This document shows positions 10,561-22,317 of a stretch of DNA of 64,000 bases, one piece after another. A program made the translations under genes and the position numbers. The DNA comes from Paulownia fortunei (Eukaryota; Streptophyta; Magnoliopsida; Lamiales; Paulowniaceae): positions 1-64,000 of the forward strand of contig CM033110.1 of the NCBI GenBank assembly GCA_019321725.1. Reading direction: 5' to 3'. Below the pieces are notes generated by a model that was not told where the DNA came from, searched no databases, and was given only the letters and a program-made list of their open reading frames with translations. Numbering within the stretch: position 1 is the first letter of the stretch; every line of letters starts with the position of its first letter.

Positions 10561-12180
10561 TATGTTTCTTTTCCGCGACAAACTTATTCAAACTTTCTTA
10601 AGATGTCTGTTTATTTCAACCTTTTCAGACTTCCTCTTCTACAAACCCTTGTATCTGTCACACCATTTTTATTCCCCCAACATGATTTCTGTTGTTCTTG
10701 GGCATTTAGTGCTACAATTGCAGTGCACTCTCTTCGCAGAGTATGTTTAGAGTTCATAAATTCTTGTGTTTTTGGTAAGAAAATTCCATTCATAATTAAG
10801 AGCATGTTTGGTTCGTTTTCAATCTCATATGCATTATTCATGTTTCTAACATTTTCATATTTTTACTAGATTTTTGAGTAAAAATAAAATTAAAATTTTT
10901 GAATTAGTTATGTATTTATTATAAAATTAGAAATAAAAATATATGTAAACAATCGAAATTAATAAAATATTTGAATGAGCTTAAAAAAATATATTTTGTG
11001 CATGTTACTCTAACTTTTGACGCTGATTACTATCAACTGAATGTCATGTTTTTTGTGTTTTTTATGAGTTTATATTTGAATTATATTTTTTGGCAATCTA
11101 AAAAATTAATTTGATTTCATCAAAAATTAAATAAAACAATTTTCACAGCATAAAATATCTTTATAGGTCAAATTTTTTTGTATTCATGGAATAGCATATT
11201 TTACCTCCTTTTGTGGCTGACTTATGAATTACATGATCTATAGCATGTTACCCTTCAACCAATTGTGTCAAATAAATAATAATGTGGAGTTTAAAGAAAT
11301 TATCTGAAGAGAAAATGGATTATGAGAGCGTGTGACTTGAACTATTGATTGGTTTTTGTAAATATATATCTGCCACATTGAAATTTATGATCAAATGTGT
11401 ATTTGTTCTAACTATCGTATAACCCCTATACTGAAGATAGGCTGGTTCACTTGAAAAAAATATTTTTTATGATCAGATCTGAATCATGTTGTGTACATGA
11501 GCAGGCTTTATAAGATCTAGTATAATTAAGTGAAATAGATAAAATAAAATAGAATCTTTATCTATTTCACTTACTTAATTTCGTATTTATACTTTAAAAT
11601 TAAATAGTATGGAAATGCATTCATTTCCTATGTAAAACAAGAGATGTAAAGAAAAAATATATAGTCTAGTCTAAATTAGAAACAAGTAAACTTTTTATCA
11701 CCAACTATTTTGGAAATGACATAGTAATTGTAAAGTCTGAGATAATTCAGAAAGCACCTTATTATATCATGACCAACTTTGTAAGCCAACATGGGTATTG
11801 AGTATTTACTTAGACTTAAAATCGAATTCTTTGTAATGAATAGTTGCAATTCTAAAAAAAGAATATATGTGTAGATATATGCAACATATAGATTTTTTAT
11901 GGATTCATTTGGTTCTTTTGAGTCTTGCTTGAGTGGATGATAGGGGATGGATCAATAAGAATTCACTTATCCCAATAAAAAAAATACATAATTTGAATGA
12001 TCATCTATTAAGAGCTAAATTGGCTAAAGGTATAGGTCATAATTCATAGCCCAATGATCTTTCATATATTTTTTTCAGTAGCAATTTTAGGTATTAAAAA
12101 GTAAAAGGGAATAAAAGAATTATGTTTTGATTGTCCTCTAAAGGTAAGTTTTCTTCTTCATTATGTAAAAAAAAAATATA
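10561..12180. other. AT-rich intergenic DNA
   Basis: I see no protein-coding block on either strand; short open frames have low-complexity translations. The one structured site is the perfect inverted repeat at 11,528-11,572. Parts near 11,800-12,060 have an organelle-like base composition, but I could not match them to a known plastid gene. Confidence 0.5.
11528..11572. repeat. Perfect 16-bp inverted repeat (hairpin)
   Basis: AAGTGAAATAGATAAA (11,528-11,543) is exactly complementary to TTTATCTATTTCACTT (11,557-11,572) across a 13-nt loop. The flanks AATT on the left and ACTTAATT on the right extend the symmetry with a small bulge. It could be the core of a small MITE or a chance AT hairpin. 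Confidence 0.7.
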
Positions 12181-12595
12181 TATAAATTAATCAAATTCCA
12201 GCGAGGTTTTATGTGTTTTGCCAGGGAGGATGTTGGCGAGGCTTGTGTACCTTGCTAGAGAGCATGGTGGTGAGGCTTGATGCCTCGCTAGGAAAGTAGT
12301 ACCAAGAGAAGCCCCCAAGCAAGAGCTATCTGGAGCTAGCATGTACTGTGGGGTTATCATACTTCCTTCTTGGCTCGCTTGTTGGAAGCATCTCGTATCC
12401 TCATGAAAAGTGTTAGGCGGATTTTCATTATCTTAGCTTTTTGATTGCCACATACTATCATTGCCAGTGCTTTATGATTGCTATCAAGATCGTGCTTGAT
12501 GAGTATAACTTTTAGCCTTCGAGCATGTTATGCTATTTCCTCATGGTAACATATTATAGCCTTTTCATAGATAAGTAGTTTGATGACGGTCGTTA

Positions 12596-13140
12596 CCAAG
12601 GACCATGTGGAGTAGCCTCTTACAAGTTATCTTCTTAAGCCATTTGTCATGGATTGCATGGAGCAGCCTCTTACTAACTTGGGAATTTGTCAGGTGTGGT
12701 GCAAAGCCACCATTTTCGGGACTTAGGTTTTGCACGGGATGGCATGGAGCCACCATTATCAACACTTAGGTTTTGCCTGGGATGGCATAGAGCCACTGTT
12801 GTTAGGACTTAGATTTCGCCCAGGATAATACAGAGCCACTATTATCGCGACTAAGGTTTCACTTAGGATAGCAAGGAGCCACAACTATTAGGACTTAGGT
12901 TTCGCTTAGGGATGGCATGGAGTCACTATTATCAGGACTTAGATTTAGCCCGTGATGGCGCAGAGCCACCATTATCGGGACTTAGGTTTTGCCTGAGTTA
13001 GCACAAAGTCACCATGTTTTCTGGGATGGCAGGGAGCAACCTCTTATAGGACTCAGAGTATTGTCATTGATTATGTAGAACAACCTCTCATAAACTTGTA
13101 GATTTGACAGGATTGCACAGAGCAATCTCTTATAGGTTGT
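12596..13140. repeat. Minisatellite, ~43-bp unit, about 13 copies
   Basis: Units centred on a GGCATGGAGCCACCATTAT-like core recur near 12,602, 12,650, 12,696, 12,739, 12,782, 12,826, 12,868, 12,912, 12,955, 12,999, 13,025, 13,072 and 13,112. The usual spacing is 42-44 bp. The inner units share GGACTTAGGTTTTGCC. The outer two at the left and three at the right use a variant core with CCTCTTA. The tract is GC-richer than its surroundings and may belong to an unrecognised transposon. Confidence 0.8.
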
Positions 13141-13894
13141 TGTATCATTACTAGGAGAGTGAAACAAGCATGGTACCGAGGCAATGGCGACTTAGCAGGG
13201 ACTTTGTACTTGGGAGATGATTCCAACAATGAGTGGGAAACTTCTCCCACCACTTTGACTATGCTCCCAGTAAATCTCATAAAAAGGGATGTTCACATTG
13301 GTGTTTTCCCTAAGGGAATATTTGGTGGTCATCGATCTTTGTGGGGGCTTTAGTCTACCCTTATGTACAAGCTTCTTGATTCTTGGTGGGCTGAATTTTT
13401 CTTTGAGGGACTTGGTATCTATGCCCATTTGATTACCAACAGGCACGGTTGTCCATGATACCACCATCAGCCGAATTTGGGAGCTGGTGAGTCACCGATC
13501 AAGTTACGCTGGTCACCTAGTCGCAATCATGGAGACTGGTCTAATTAGATGAATGTGCATATACTTTGAGGGGGTTAGAGTGGACAACCATTATTTTACC
13601 TCGGTCTGGGCTTGACTTGCTCATCATCTTCGCTTTTCTGGTTCTCCTCAATGTGTTGGCATAGCCATCCAGTGTTATGTTCTGGTCTCCAAGTATGAGC
13701 TCATATATGATATTCTTTCGCCACTTCTGGGAATGGTTATCTTGCTCAACTACGATTCCATCTCATGAACGCATTTTTTCCATTACCCGGAGGGATGCAC
13801 TCATTTTCTTGGGCAGGATTCTGCCGCCACATCTCTGGGGATGATTCCCATCACTCTTAGTGTAGGGAGATTGCATATCGATTTCTTATGCACA
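13141..13894. other. GC-richer unassigned segment
   Basis: No gene recognised. The base composition matches the adjoining minisatellite rather than the AT-rich flanks, so both may be parts of one old repeat element. Short open frames on both strands (about 60-90 codons) show no family motif I know. Confidence 0.35.
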
Positions 13895-14595
13895 AATAAG
13901 TAATTCTTGATGTACATGAAGGTACAATTATAGAATCAAGAAATGCTATATTTTTTGAAGATATATTTCCTTGCCAAGAAAGGAAAGAAGTTGGTTCTCA
14001 TAAAAGAACTTATGAAATTGAAAATGGTAATTATCAAAGTGATGAAGAACCAAGACGCAGTAAAAGGACCAAAATAGCTAAAACATTTGGTCTAGGTTTT
14101 CTAACTTATATGTTAGAAAATTAACCAAGGACAATCACTGAAGCGTTGTCCAGTTTAAAAGCTCCATTCTAGAAAGAAGCTATTAACAGTAAAATAAAAT
14201 CCATTAAGCAAAATCATAATTGGGAGTTGGTTGATTTCCCGCCGGGAAGTAAGCCTTTAGGATGTAAATGGATCATAAAAAAGAAATATAATGCTGATGG
14301 ATCTATTGATAAGTACAAGGCTAAATTAGTAGCTAAAGGGTTCAAACAAAAAAAAGTCTTGACTTATCACATTTATTAGAGTACTCATTGCAATTGTAGC
14401 ATTACATAACCTTGAGATACATCAAATAAATGTGAAAACGGCATTTCTAAATGGTGAATTAGAAGAAGAAATTTACACAGAACAACCCAAAGAGTTTGTT
14501 GCTCCAGATCAAGAGAAAAAGATGTGTAGATTAATTAAGTCATTATATGGACTTAAACAAGCACCGACACAATGATACAAGAAATTTTTCTCTCG
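13895..14595 (+). mobile_element. Ty1-copia pol fragment (integrase tail to reverse transcriptase)
   Basis: Reading on + gives RRSKRTKIAKTFG (~14,054-14,090), TEALSSLKAPF, NHNWELVDFPPGSKPLGCKW and IDKYKAKLVAKGFKQK (~14,307-14,352). Then come IRVLIAIVALHNLEIHQINV, KTAFLNGELEEEIYTEQPKE and MCRLIKSLYGLKQAP (to ~14,565). A deletion with frameshift lies after GFKQK, where the YDTYSPV-type block should be, and stop codons interrupt the reading elsewhere. The copy breaks off before the YVDD active site. It is not the same piece as the - strand copia just downstream. Confidence 0.85.
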
Positions 14596-15479
14596 CAGGG
14601 GATGAAGATTTTGTCCAAGTCAAGCTAAGAGTTGGTCTCCGTGGTGACTTTCTTGTAATGCCCTGTTTGTTAATTGAAAATGGGAGAGAAATAAAAGTCT
14701 ATGTTAATTGAGATTATTTTGGATAATTAATATATGAGGTCATTTTTCCTAAATATGATAAATAGATGGGAAAATTGGGATATTTAGCATTTTAAATTTT
14801 AACCTAGCATGACATATAAAAACTTAAGTGACTCTCTTTATCATTTTGACATACCTTGAAAACACGGGCTCTGACGACTGCTAAGTACTTTGAAGAACAC
14901 TATTAAGTTAGTAAATTTTCATTGAAATTGTGCCTTCCACCAACTGATATGAAATTGGGTTCCTAGTCACAATATCTTATGTGTATGAAGAATATGATAT
15001 ATAATTGGTTGTATATTAGTGTAAACAAAAGTTGGTCATTATCTTGGGAAAGGAAGGAAAAAAATCGAACAAGGGAAACAAATGTAAAGTTTTTCCTGAA
15101 CTATATAAGATTTATATATTAGAGATTGGTGTTCGAGGAACGAAAACAAGCTAATTCGGTTTTCAAGGAACATACTATGTAAATTGATCTTTTGTTAGGT
15201 AATTGAATGTGAGGAAACATAATCTAGATTGCTCCAAATTTTTTATATTATAATATTTATTAAATTATTGCAAGTGGAGAGATTGATTTATTAAGCGGAC
15301 ATTTACAATAAGGTTAAGATAGTTTAGTTGGAGCTTTCAGTTTGTTAATTTAGATTGAAGTTAATATATTGGTAAAATTAGTATAAAAATATTATGAATT
15401 TTGGTAGGTATGATATCGAAATGGCTAAAATATATTGGCAAAATAACAATTTAAAATCATGGCAAGAATTAGACTCTTT
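14596..15479. other. AT-rich noncoding
   Basis: Nothing recognisable on either strand. The segment separates two copia remnants of opposite orientation and may include LTR or flanking DNA of either one. Confidence 0.4.
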
Positions 15480-16588
15480 TTCTTTAAAATGAAATTGCCT
15501 TGCACTTGGTGCGTATGGAATATAGTAATCGTCTCCCAAGATACAATGATTTTATATCTTATGATAGTTGCATTGCAAATCATAAGAACACTGAACTATA
15601 AAAGTATTTAGAACTCTATTTTAAACTTGAGAGAAATATAAGAAGAGATTGAATGGGATTAAAATGATAAAGTTTGGAGGTCTATTTATAGTTTTTGAAG
15701 AGTTGTGGTACCAATTCATAAGTGGATATAATTTTCAATCTGGATCAATCTGAGTCGTACAATTATATCCCTCTGTGAAAATCCACACCCTTACAGTGAA
15801 TCCCTTGCCAATGATCAATCTCAATCACCCGATCGCATCTCTCTGCGAAGGTTTACACCCCTTACGATGAGCTCTTGCTAATCGAATGGACATGTCAGCG
15901 ATTTGGTCCACTCACAGTCTTTGAACGCGCATTGTTAGTAGTTGTGTGTCTGGTCACATCCATTTAACTTCCAACTATATGTTGTCATGCCATGCATACA
16001 CCAACTGGATGAATCTGCCACATCAACGAACACTAGCAACATCACTAAGTCACACCGAGCTATTTTGGTTCAATTTCTGAAAAATTTAAGGCCCCTTAGC
16101 TCCTCACGACGATGCATATGTGCTAAGTGCAAAGTGCATCTCTGAAGCACCCAATGTGACTTTTGCGACATGCGCGCGCGTACGTGCAGGCTCTGATGGT
16201 GCTACGCACCATCCTCGTAGCTCCTTGAGCTAGCTAAAACTAGCCAAAAAACCATTATAATACACTATAGGAGAGCTCCACTTAATTATTTTTACTAAAG
16301 TGAGATTCTATATATGTAAGATAAAGCTGCTCTATTTTTTTAATGTAGGATTGTGACTTTTCACATTTCCAACTTTTCATATTCAACTATTTATTTAAGT
16401 GGCTTACTTTATCCATTAATTTTCCATTCACCCAAAAATAGTTTTGAGGAATCAAATATACTAAACTTATCTACTCACGGCGTAGATTATGTTTAATCAA
16501 CTTATATCTATTTTTATAAAATAGAATCCACTTTATTTATTGGTCAAAGTTGTGTCAAAATCTAATTTTTCAAAATTAATTTCTAACA
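15480..16588 (-). repeat. Long 3' LTR of the copia remnant
   Basis: The LTR starts TGTTAG next to the polypurine tract. It contains a TATA box CTATAAATAGACC (15,692-15,680) followed by a plausible R/U5 region. It includes a GC-rich piece with CGTACGCGCGCGCATG (~16,185-16,170). The inner end is approximate, as no second LTR is available. Confidence 0.6.
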
Positions 16589-18260
16589 ATCCCCCACATG
16601 AATGAAATTAATGCATATATAGACACTGAAGAGAGTCCATACGAGAAGTTATTGCATTGGGTGAGGTAGGTTGTAGTTTTGAACCTTCCTTAGTAGAATA
16701 CTATCAGATTTACTAGGCTGTTTAGTGACACGATGTCTTGAACTATTCAAATATTTGTGTAAACCAAGATAATAGTATCCACACAATAACTTTTCTAATA
16801 CTTTTAGTTCTCACGATTGTATCCATTTTGGCCTTGGACAACATCTTAGTTTCATAAGTATTTCGTTGAAGTGACCTTTCTTCACACTTATATAGATGAC
16901 CTCCTATTCAGAGTATCTTGCCATACTCTACTTTACAGTATATGAATCATTAAAAGTATATAACTTAACCTCATTACATGCAGTAGGTAGCACTTTAACT
17001 ATTATAGGAATGGGAGGGAAATTACTCCCAAGTGTTAGTTTAAATTTTCATAACTTAGTTGTCCTATTGAATCAAGATTTTGGATCTCCAATCAACAATG
17101 TTGAGTTACCACTATGAAAATTCTTTACTTTGTAGGTTTTAGACACATTCCCCTTGATAAGTAGTATACTTGATCTCTACCTAAATCTTTAGTTAACAGA
17201 TCCGCTAGGTTTTCTTTCGATTTCACATAATCAATGGAAGTAACTCCATTTGAGATCAATTGTCTTGCGGTATTATGTCTATGATGTATATGTTGAGATT
17301 TACCATTGTACATACTATTTTGTACCTTTCTAATGGTTGATTGGCTATAACAATATATCATAATTGCAGACATTGACTTAAGTCATCAAGAAATATCTTC
17401 TAAAAAATTATGAAGCCATTATGCTTATTCTCCAACTTTATCTAAAGCTATAAACTCTTATTACATCGTGTATCAAACTATACAAGTTTTTTAGAGGATT
17501 TCCATGACACATCTTCACCATCAATGATAAAAACATAACTACTAGTGGACTTTGAGTCTTTGTGTCAGATATCCAATTTGCATCACTGTACCCTTCTAGT
17601 ACAACTGGATATCTAATATCATATAATCTATAATTTAAGGTGAATCTTAAGTATTTAAGAACCCTTATCGGTATCTTCCAATGGTTATTACATGGATTAC
17701 ATGTAAACCTACTCAACTTGTTGATTGAATAAGAAATATCCGAACATGTGCAATTCATGATGTACATCAAACTGCCAATTATCTGAGAATATTCTTATTG
17801 TGATACGGGCTCACCATGGTTCTTAGCTAAATGCAAACTTATATCCACTGGTGTTTTATTGGGGAAATATCATATACACTAAACTTTTTAAGTACTATCT
17901 CAATACAATGAGACTGCGATGGAACAAGTCCCTAAGATGTTTTATTGATCTCAATTCCTAATACGACATTTGTTAATCCTATATATTTCATATCAAAATC
18001 TTTATGTAACATTTTCTTAGTATTCATGATTACATCATGATTACTGCCCATAATTAGCATATCGTCTACATATAGACAGACAATGCCATAAGCAACGCAT
18101 TTGTAACATTCGTTGATTTTGAAACCATTTGACATCATTGTAAGTTTTAGTTTGGATAAAAAAAAAGAGAAATGAAAAAAAAAATACCTGCCAACAATTC
18201 ATGTAATAAAGAAATAGAAAGAAAACAAGCACCCTACATTTCTCTTTCCCCGCCAACTAT
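15480..18260 (-). mobile_element. Ty1-copia remnant, 3' half with 3' LTR
   Basis: On - the order is the reverse transcriptase end (18,138-17,932: VCLYVDDMLIMGSNHDVI, FDMKYIGL), RNase H start (17,770-17,440: MMYIMNCTCSDISYSINKLS, VLEGYSDANWISDT) and RNase H end (17,373-17,125: NMYNGKS-type IHHRHNTARQLISNGVTSID, LADLLTKDLGRDQVYYLSRG). A noncoding tail, a polypurine tract GTGGGGGAT (16,597-16,589) and an LTR beginning TGTTAGAAATTAATTTTG at 16,588 follow. Frames are broken, so the element is dead, although YVDD is kept. The 5' half (gag, protease, integrase) is missing on the right side. Confidence 0.87.
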
Positions 18261-19269
18261 GCATGACGGTGAGTCGGGCCTGGCCTTTCATCTTTTATTT
18301 TAATCTATCTTGTATTATGTCAGGGATAATTGAAATTATCTTCTCACTTTTTGATCTATAGTTCGCATATACTCATTAAACGAGTAGTATCTATATAAGT
18401 CAATTATCCTTTAAAAATATATTTTCATTGATACTGGAGTTGAATATACAAAAAAATTAATGTATATTTATATATGTATATTCATATACACAAAATATTG
18501 TTATATGTTCAATGAGTGGAAAAAAATATATGCACATATATGCCAATTTTCTATAGTTATTTTTTATAAGGATTATTTTACTCACATATATATAATTGGA
18601 AATAATAATTTTGAGTTAGCTATAACAAACAAGTTTAATAATAGTTATTAAACTCATGTTTAACTTTGGAATATATACATATATATAAACTATATATACA
18701 CACGCACGAGTTACTTAAATTTTTTGAAATGGTTCAACTGCTAGTACCAATGTTCCAATGAACTAATTAATTATCCGGTTCAAGTTTAAAAACATTGGGG
18801 ATATGAATTCCGGGCAGTAGGATTGAGAACGTGTGGAGAATGATAGTGTGTTTGAGTATTTTATTGGAAAAAGATAACAAGATATATTTTTTGGAAGATA
18901 TTTTTGACTGTAGATGTCTTGTCAATTTTGTTTGTTGTAGTTAGTAAGAGATATTTTGAGGTTTAGATGTGTTGTCAATTTTATTTTATTTTAGTTAGTG
19001 GGGTATAATATGATATATGATTAAATAATAATTGATAAGTATTATGAGGGAATCAAAATATATTTTTTCCAAAATATTAATTTCAAACACATTTTTTATT
19101 CCAGGAGAAGGAAAATATTTCCCTAAAAGAACACCAAATAAGGCCAAAAATACCTTTGAAAGTTGGGACTTGAAAATTGTTAATGGTGCCAAAGTTTTGG
19201 CCTATAAAGATAATGTTGCAATGCATAAAAAGAAAATAATGGTCTACCCTAAAATTTAAATTTATTTGA
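18261..19269. other. AT-rich noncoding
   Basis: Low-complexity AT DNA with (TA)-rich stretches near 18,440-18,700. GTGTTTGAGTATTTTATTGG near 18,850 and the reverse complement of the segment near 19,120-19,145 look like loose terminal inverted repeats of an old MITE. No coding block was seen. Confidence 0.35.
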
Positions 19270-20010
19270 AATGGTACTTAGGAATAATCATGATGCAATT
19301 TGCATTTTTATTTACTAATTTTAAATTACATTGTTATTTGTAGTTTTATTAAAGATTAATTTCAAATTACTGGACATAACTTGGCTGCTCTTTCATAAGC
19401 TATATTTATTTGCTGATAAAAAAAGATACTTTTCATCAAAGATTCTACAAAATAGTCTCAGTCTTTGCATTTGAAACACTACAACCAATTTCAAAACAAA
19501 AAAGTAGAAATGTGTTCTTCATCTCATAGAAAAAAATTAAGTTTTCAAAGAAATTATATAGTTAAAAGAAAAAAAAAATTAGTTAAACTATAATTTGAAT
19601 ATGTAAACTATAGAGTTATGCCAAAAATACAAAAACTGCACAAGTTTGAAAACATGTTTATGTTACATTTAATGTAAGCTCAATAATCACTTGCAAAGTC
19701 CAAGTAATTTATGACATATATTTTGATGTACACATGATGGATTTAGGCCAAAATAACCATTTTCTTCTAATTATGATTCTTCTTTGATCCAACAAAAATA
19801 TTATCTCCCAACTTACTTACGAAATGTATTGTCTTCTTTAGTTTTATTTTGACTCTTTTTGATCTTTTTTTGTTTATTTATTCTCTAACAAAAAATAATA
19901 ATAAAACTATAATATTAACAAGAATAAATCAAGAAAATTATAAAAAAATTGATATAAAATATATTAAAATATGCACTTATCAAATTTTCCAACACTTAAC
20001 CCTTGCTCGT
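19270..20010 (-). mobile_element. Ty3-gypsy-type LTR fragment (putative)
   Basis: Reading on - near 20,015-19,975 gives CGACGACGAGCAAGGGTTAA, then GTGTTGGAAAATT and TGATAAGTGCATATTTTAA. The order GACGAGCAAGGGTTAAGTG, then a G-rich tract, then TGATAAGTGCATA is a landmark I know from the 3' end and LTR start of plant gypsy elements; here the polypurine tract is decayed. AT-rich LTR-like sequence follows to ~19,270, including GGCATAACTCTATAG. No protein domain is left to confirm it. It contains a segment related to the large satellite (next entry). Confidence 0.45.
19495..19612 (+). repeat. Isolated partial monomer related to the 350-bp satellite
   Basis: AGTTAAACTATAATTTGAAT, ATCTCATAGAAAA, AAGTTTTC and GAAATTATA occur here in the same order and spacing as in each monomer of the array that starts 3.7 kb away. 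The match is roughly one third of a monomer and clearly diverged. It is embedded in the gypsy-LTR-like fragment. Confidence 0.65.
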
Positions 20011-21664
20011 CGTCGAGTAAACATAAAATAAACCTAAACTAATCCACTTTCATAGAAAATCATAATTGCATTTAACATATACAACAAGCCTTTAAACTCC
20101 TAGGTGACCCATAGAAGACGAGTTATAATCTCGCGAGTATTTCCAGTAGTTATACCTACAAACACTTTTGATAATTAACTTCCAACTATTATTATGAGGA
20201 AGCAACAAAGTAATGTAGAAATGAAATTAAACAAGTGTTGCATCTAACTCGTATTCATTCTAAAGTCAATACATTTCCATAATAAACATACTCAAATGTG
20301 TGTGTGAATAGTTAATGTCAACAGTGACAAAACCATGAATGCTTTAAGCAAGTGAAATCATATAGAATCTCACAAAAATCCCCACCCAATCTCTAATGGA
20401 AAATGTAAACATCATAGCTCTTCTTTTAGTACAAATCTCCTCAACACCAAAAGCACCGTAAGAAATTAAAAGGTCTTCAACCAAGGTTGTAATGGGGCCA
20501 AAAGGTAGTGATGTGACTAAGAAATAAAATGATAGGATACAACAAAAATTCTAAAAACTTCATGGGATTAGACATAAACTTTATCAATAAAAAAATTTTA
20601 TACTCCACAAATTTCAACACCGAGGCTATTGTTATTGAATTTGATCCCACTTCATATTCTTATTGACTTTTTAACATCTTTTTTTTAGTTGTAACTCATA
20701 ATATTTTTAACACTTTGCGATAATTTTTTTTGAAAAGAAACTCCCCTACACTTCTATTCTAACTCAAATTTCTTTTGTAAGTTTACCTTGTCAATCGAAT
20801 GTCTTTTAAGATCAAAATTATTTTTAGAACAATGGTAGGGTAATAGTGTATTTAGACTAGCTAAGAAAATATGGTTATCACATAAAAAGACTTATTTATT
20901 GAAAGACTTAATATAACTCACTATGGAGGATGTTCTCTTGGAACCTCACATGGAGATTTGACCATTGTGCTAGAAAGCCTAATGCCTTAATCATTTTTCA
21001 AGTGGTGCTCAATCAATTGTTCACCTTGACAGACCAAAATGAAAAGTTCTAACACTCAACCCCTATATGTCCAAAATCCAAGTGATGATTAAAGCGAGGG
21101 CATAAGAACTACCTATTTTGACATGCTTATCTCCATATCGAATAACATGAATTTTTAGACAAAAAGATTTGAGTATAATTATCACAAAAATATATTAACC
21201 AAAGAACAATATCAAAGTCCAAAACAACATTCATCATCAATCAAACCACATTATTCATACTTAATTTTAATCGTTGAAGTTAGAAGAACATCTACGATTA
21301 AAAAAAATTTATAATTCACAAACTTTTATTAAAAACTTCACAAACTTGCCATGTAATGCAATATAGGGGTACATCTTAAGACTGTAAAAATTACCCTTTA
21401 CTTTACTGCCCTTTTTTCATGGTTTCAACAAATCTAAAAGAAAACATGCTTGAAATTAAAAAAAATTAGAAAAACACACATTAAACACATAAGACATGAT
21501 ATTAACAATTCTCTTCCCCAACTTAATTGAGACATTATCCCTAATGTCGAAAATAGGTAGGAAAATAGAGTTTAGAAGATATTACGTGAAATATAACTTA
21601 TTAAAAAATAAAACTGAAACAACACAATATATATACTATTTATTGAAACCATTAAGGATAAATT
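20011..21664. other. AT-rich DNA, possibly noncoding internal part of a gypsy element
   Basis: No protein domain found. The segment sits on the internal side of the LTR-like fragment, and its phrases on - (for example GTCAAGGTGAACAATTGATT near 21,035-21,010) resemble the long noncoding 3' regions of some plant gypsy elements. This is only an impression from composition and style. Confidence 0.3.
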
Positions 21665-22317
21665 TCACAAGCTGAGAGTCAAGTTCATTTTGCATTTTTG
21701 ACCATTATCCCTGTTGGACCAATCCACACAAACTGATGCTGGATCAGGTTTTGACATGTATGCTAGAAATTGAACAATCAGTTGGTTAGGTGTTTGAGCA
21801 GAAATGAGAATTTGTCTCATAAACGGTGAAATAAAACCTTTATCTATGGCATGATCTACAAAAGATAGCAAATCTTCAAAGTAACTATTAACATGAAGAA
21901 TACCTATAGATTTTTGGTGAATGTTGAGTTATGCCTAAGAGACAACTAGGAATAATTCCTCCAGTGTACCAAAACCGCTACGTAGAGTGATGAATGCACC
22001 CGTATTATTTAACATGCTAGGCATTCTGTCATGAATATGTAATATTTTTAGCTCATGTCCAATTGTTATACCTGTGATATTCTGTACTGTTAAAGATTTT
22101 TGGGATAAATCCTAAAACTTTGACTCCTCCTACATAAGCAGAAGTAGCAACACTCACCATTAACCCTAGATTGCCTCTCCATATACTACATGATTTTTTT
22201 TCCTGCTAAAATTCAACCAAAGTTATTGGTTGCTCCTATAAACTCACCATTTTTTTCTGAATTTGTTCCACAAAAGACATAATTACAGTTGAACTTGCAA
22301 GTGGAAGAGACTTTCAT
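21665..22317 (-). pseudogene. LOG-like cytokinin riboside 5'-monophosphate phosphoribohydrolase pseudogene
   Basis: LOG enzymes release active cytokinin bases from their nucleotides. Blocks on - run through the whole protein with no intron-sized gap: ATG at 22,317, NYVFCGTNSEKNGEFIGAT (for VCVFCGSS...), VVYGEAI, then a frameshift to LGLMVSVATSAYVGGVKVLG and FIPK, then HDRMPSMLNNTGAFITLRSG, FGTLEELF and LLSFVDHAIDKGFISPFMRQ with ILISAQTP. The signature PGGYGTxEE is RSGFGTLEE, so the first glycine pair is altered. In-frame stops include the position of the conserved Trp in the TWAQLG block and another two codons on. Uninterrupted homology suggests a processed copy, since LOG genes normally have several introns. 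No poly(A) or target duplication was identified. Confidence 0.8.

Noticed and set aside
10540..10869. Open frame of 109 codons on +
   Set aside because: No recognisable motif, Phe/Ser/Leu-rich, overlapped by other open frames on both strands, directly upstream of SPK1; probably chance.
11480..12060. Plastid DNA insertion (NUPT)
   Set aside because: Composition is suggestive but I could not match any plastid gene or tRNA by eye, so it is not called.
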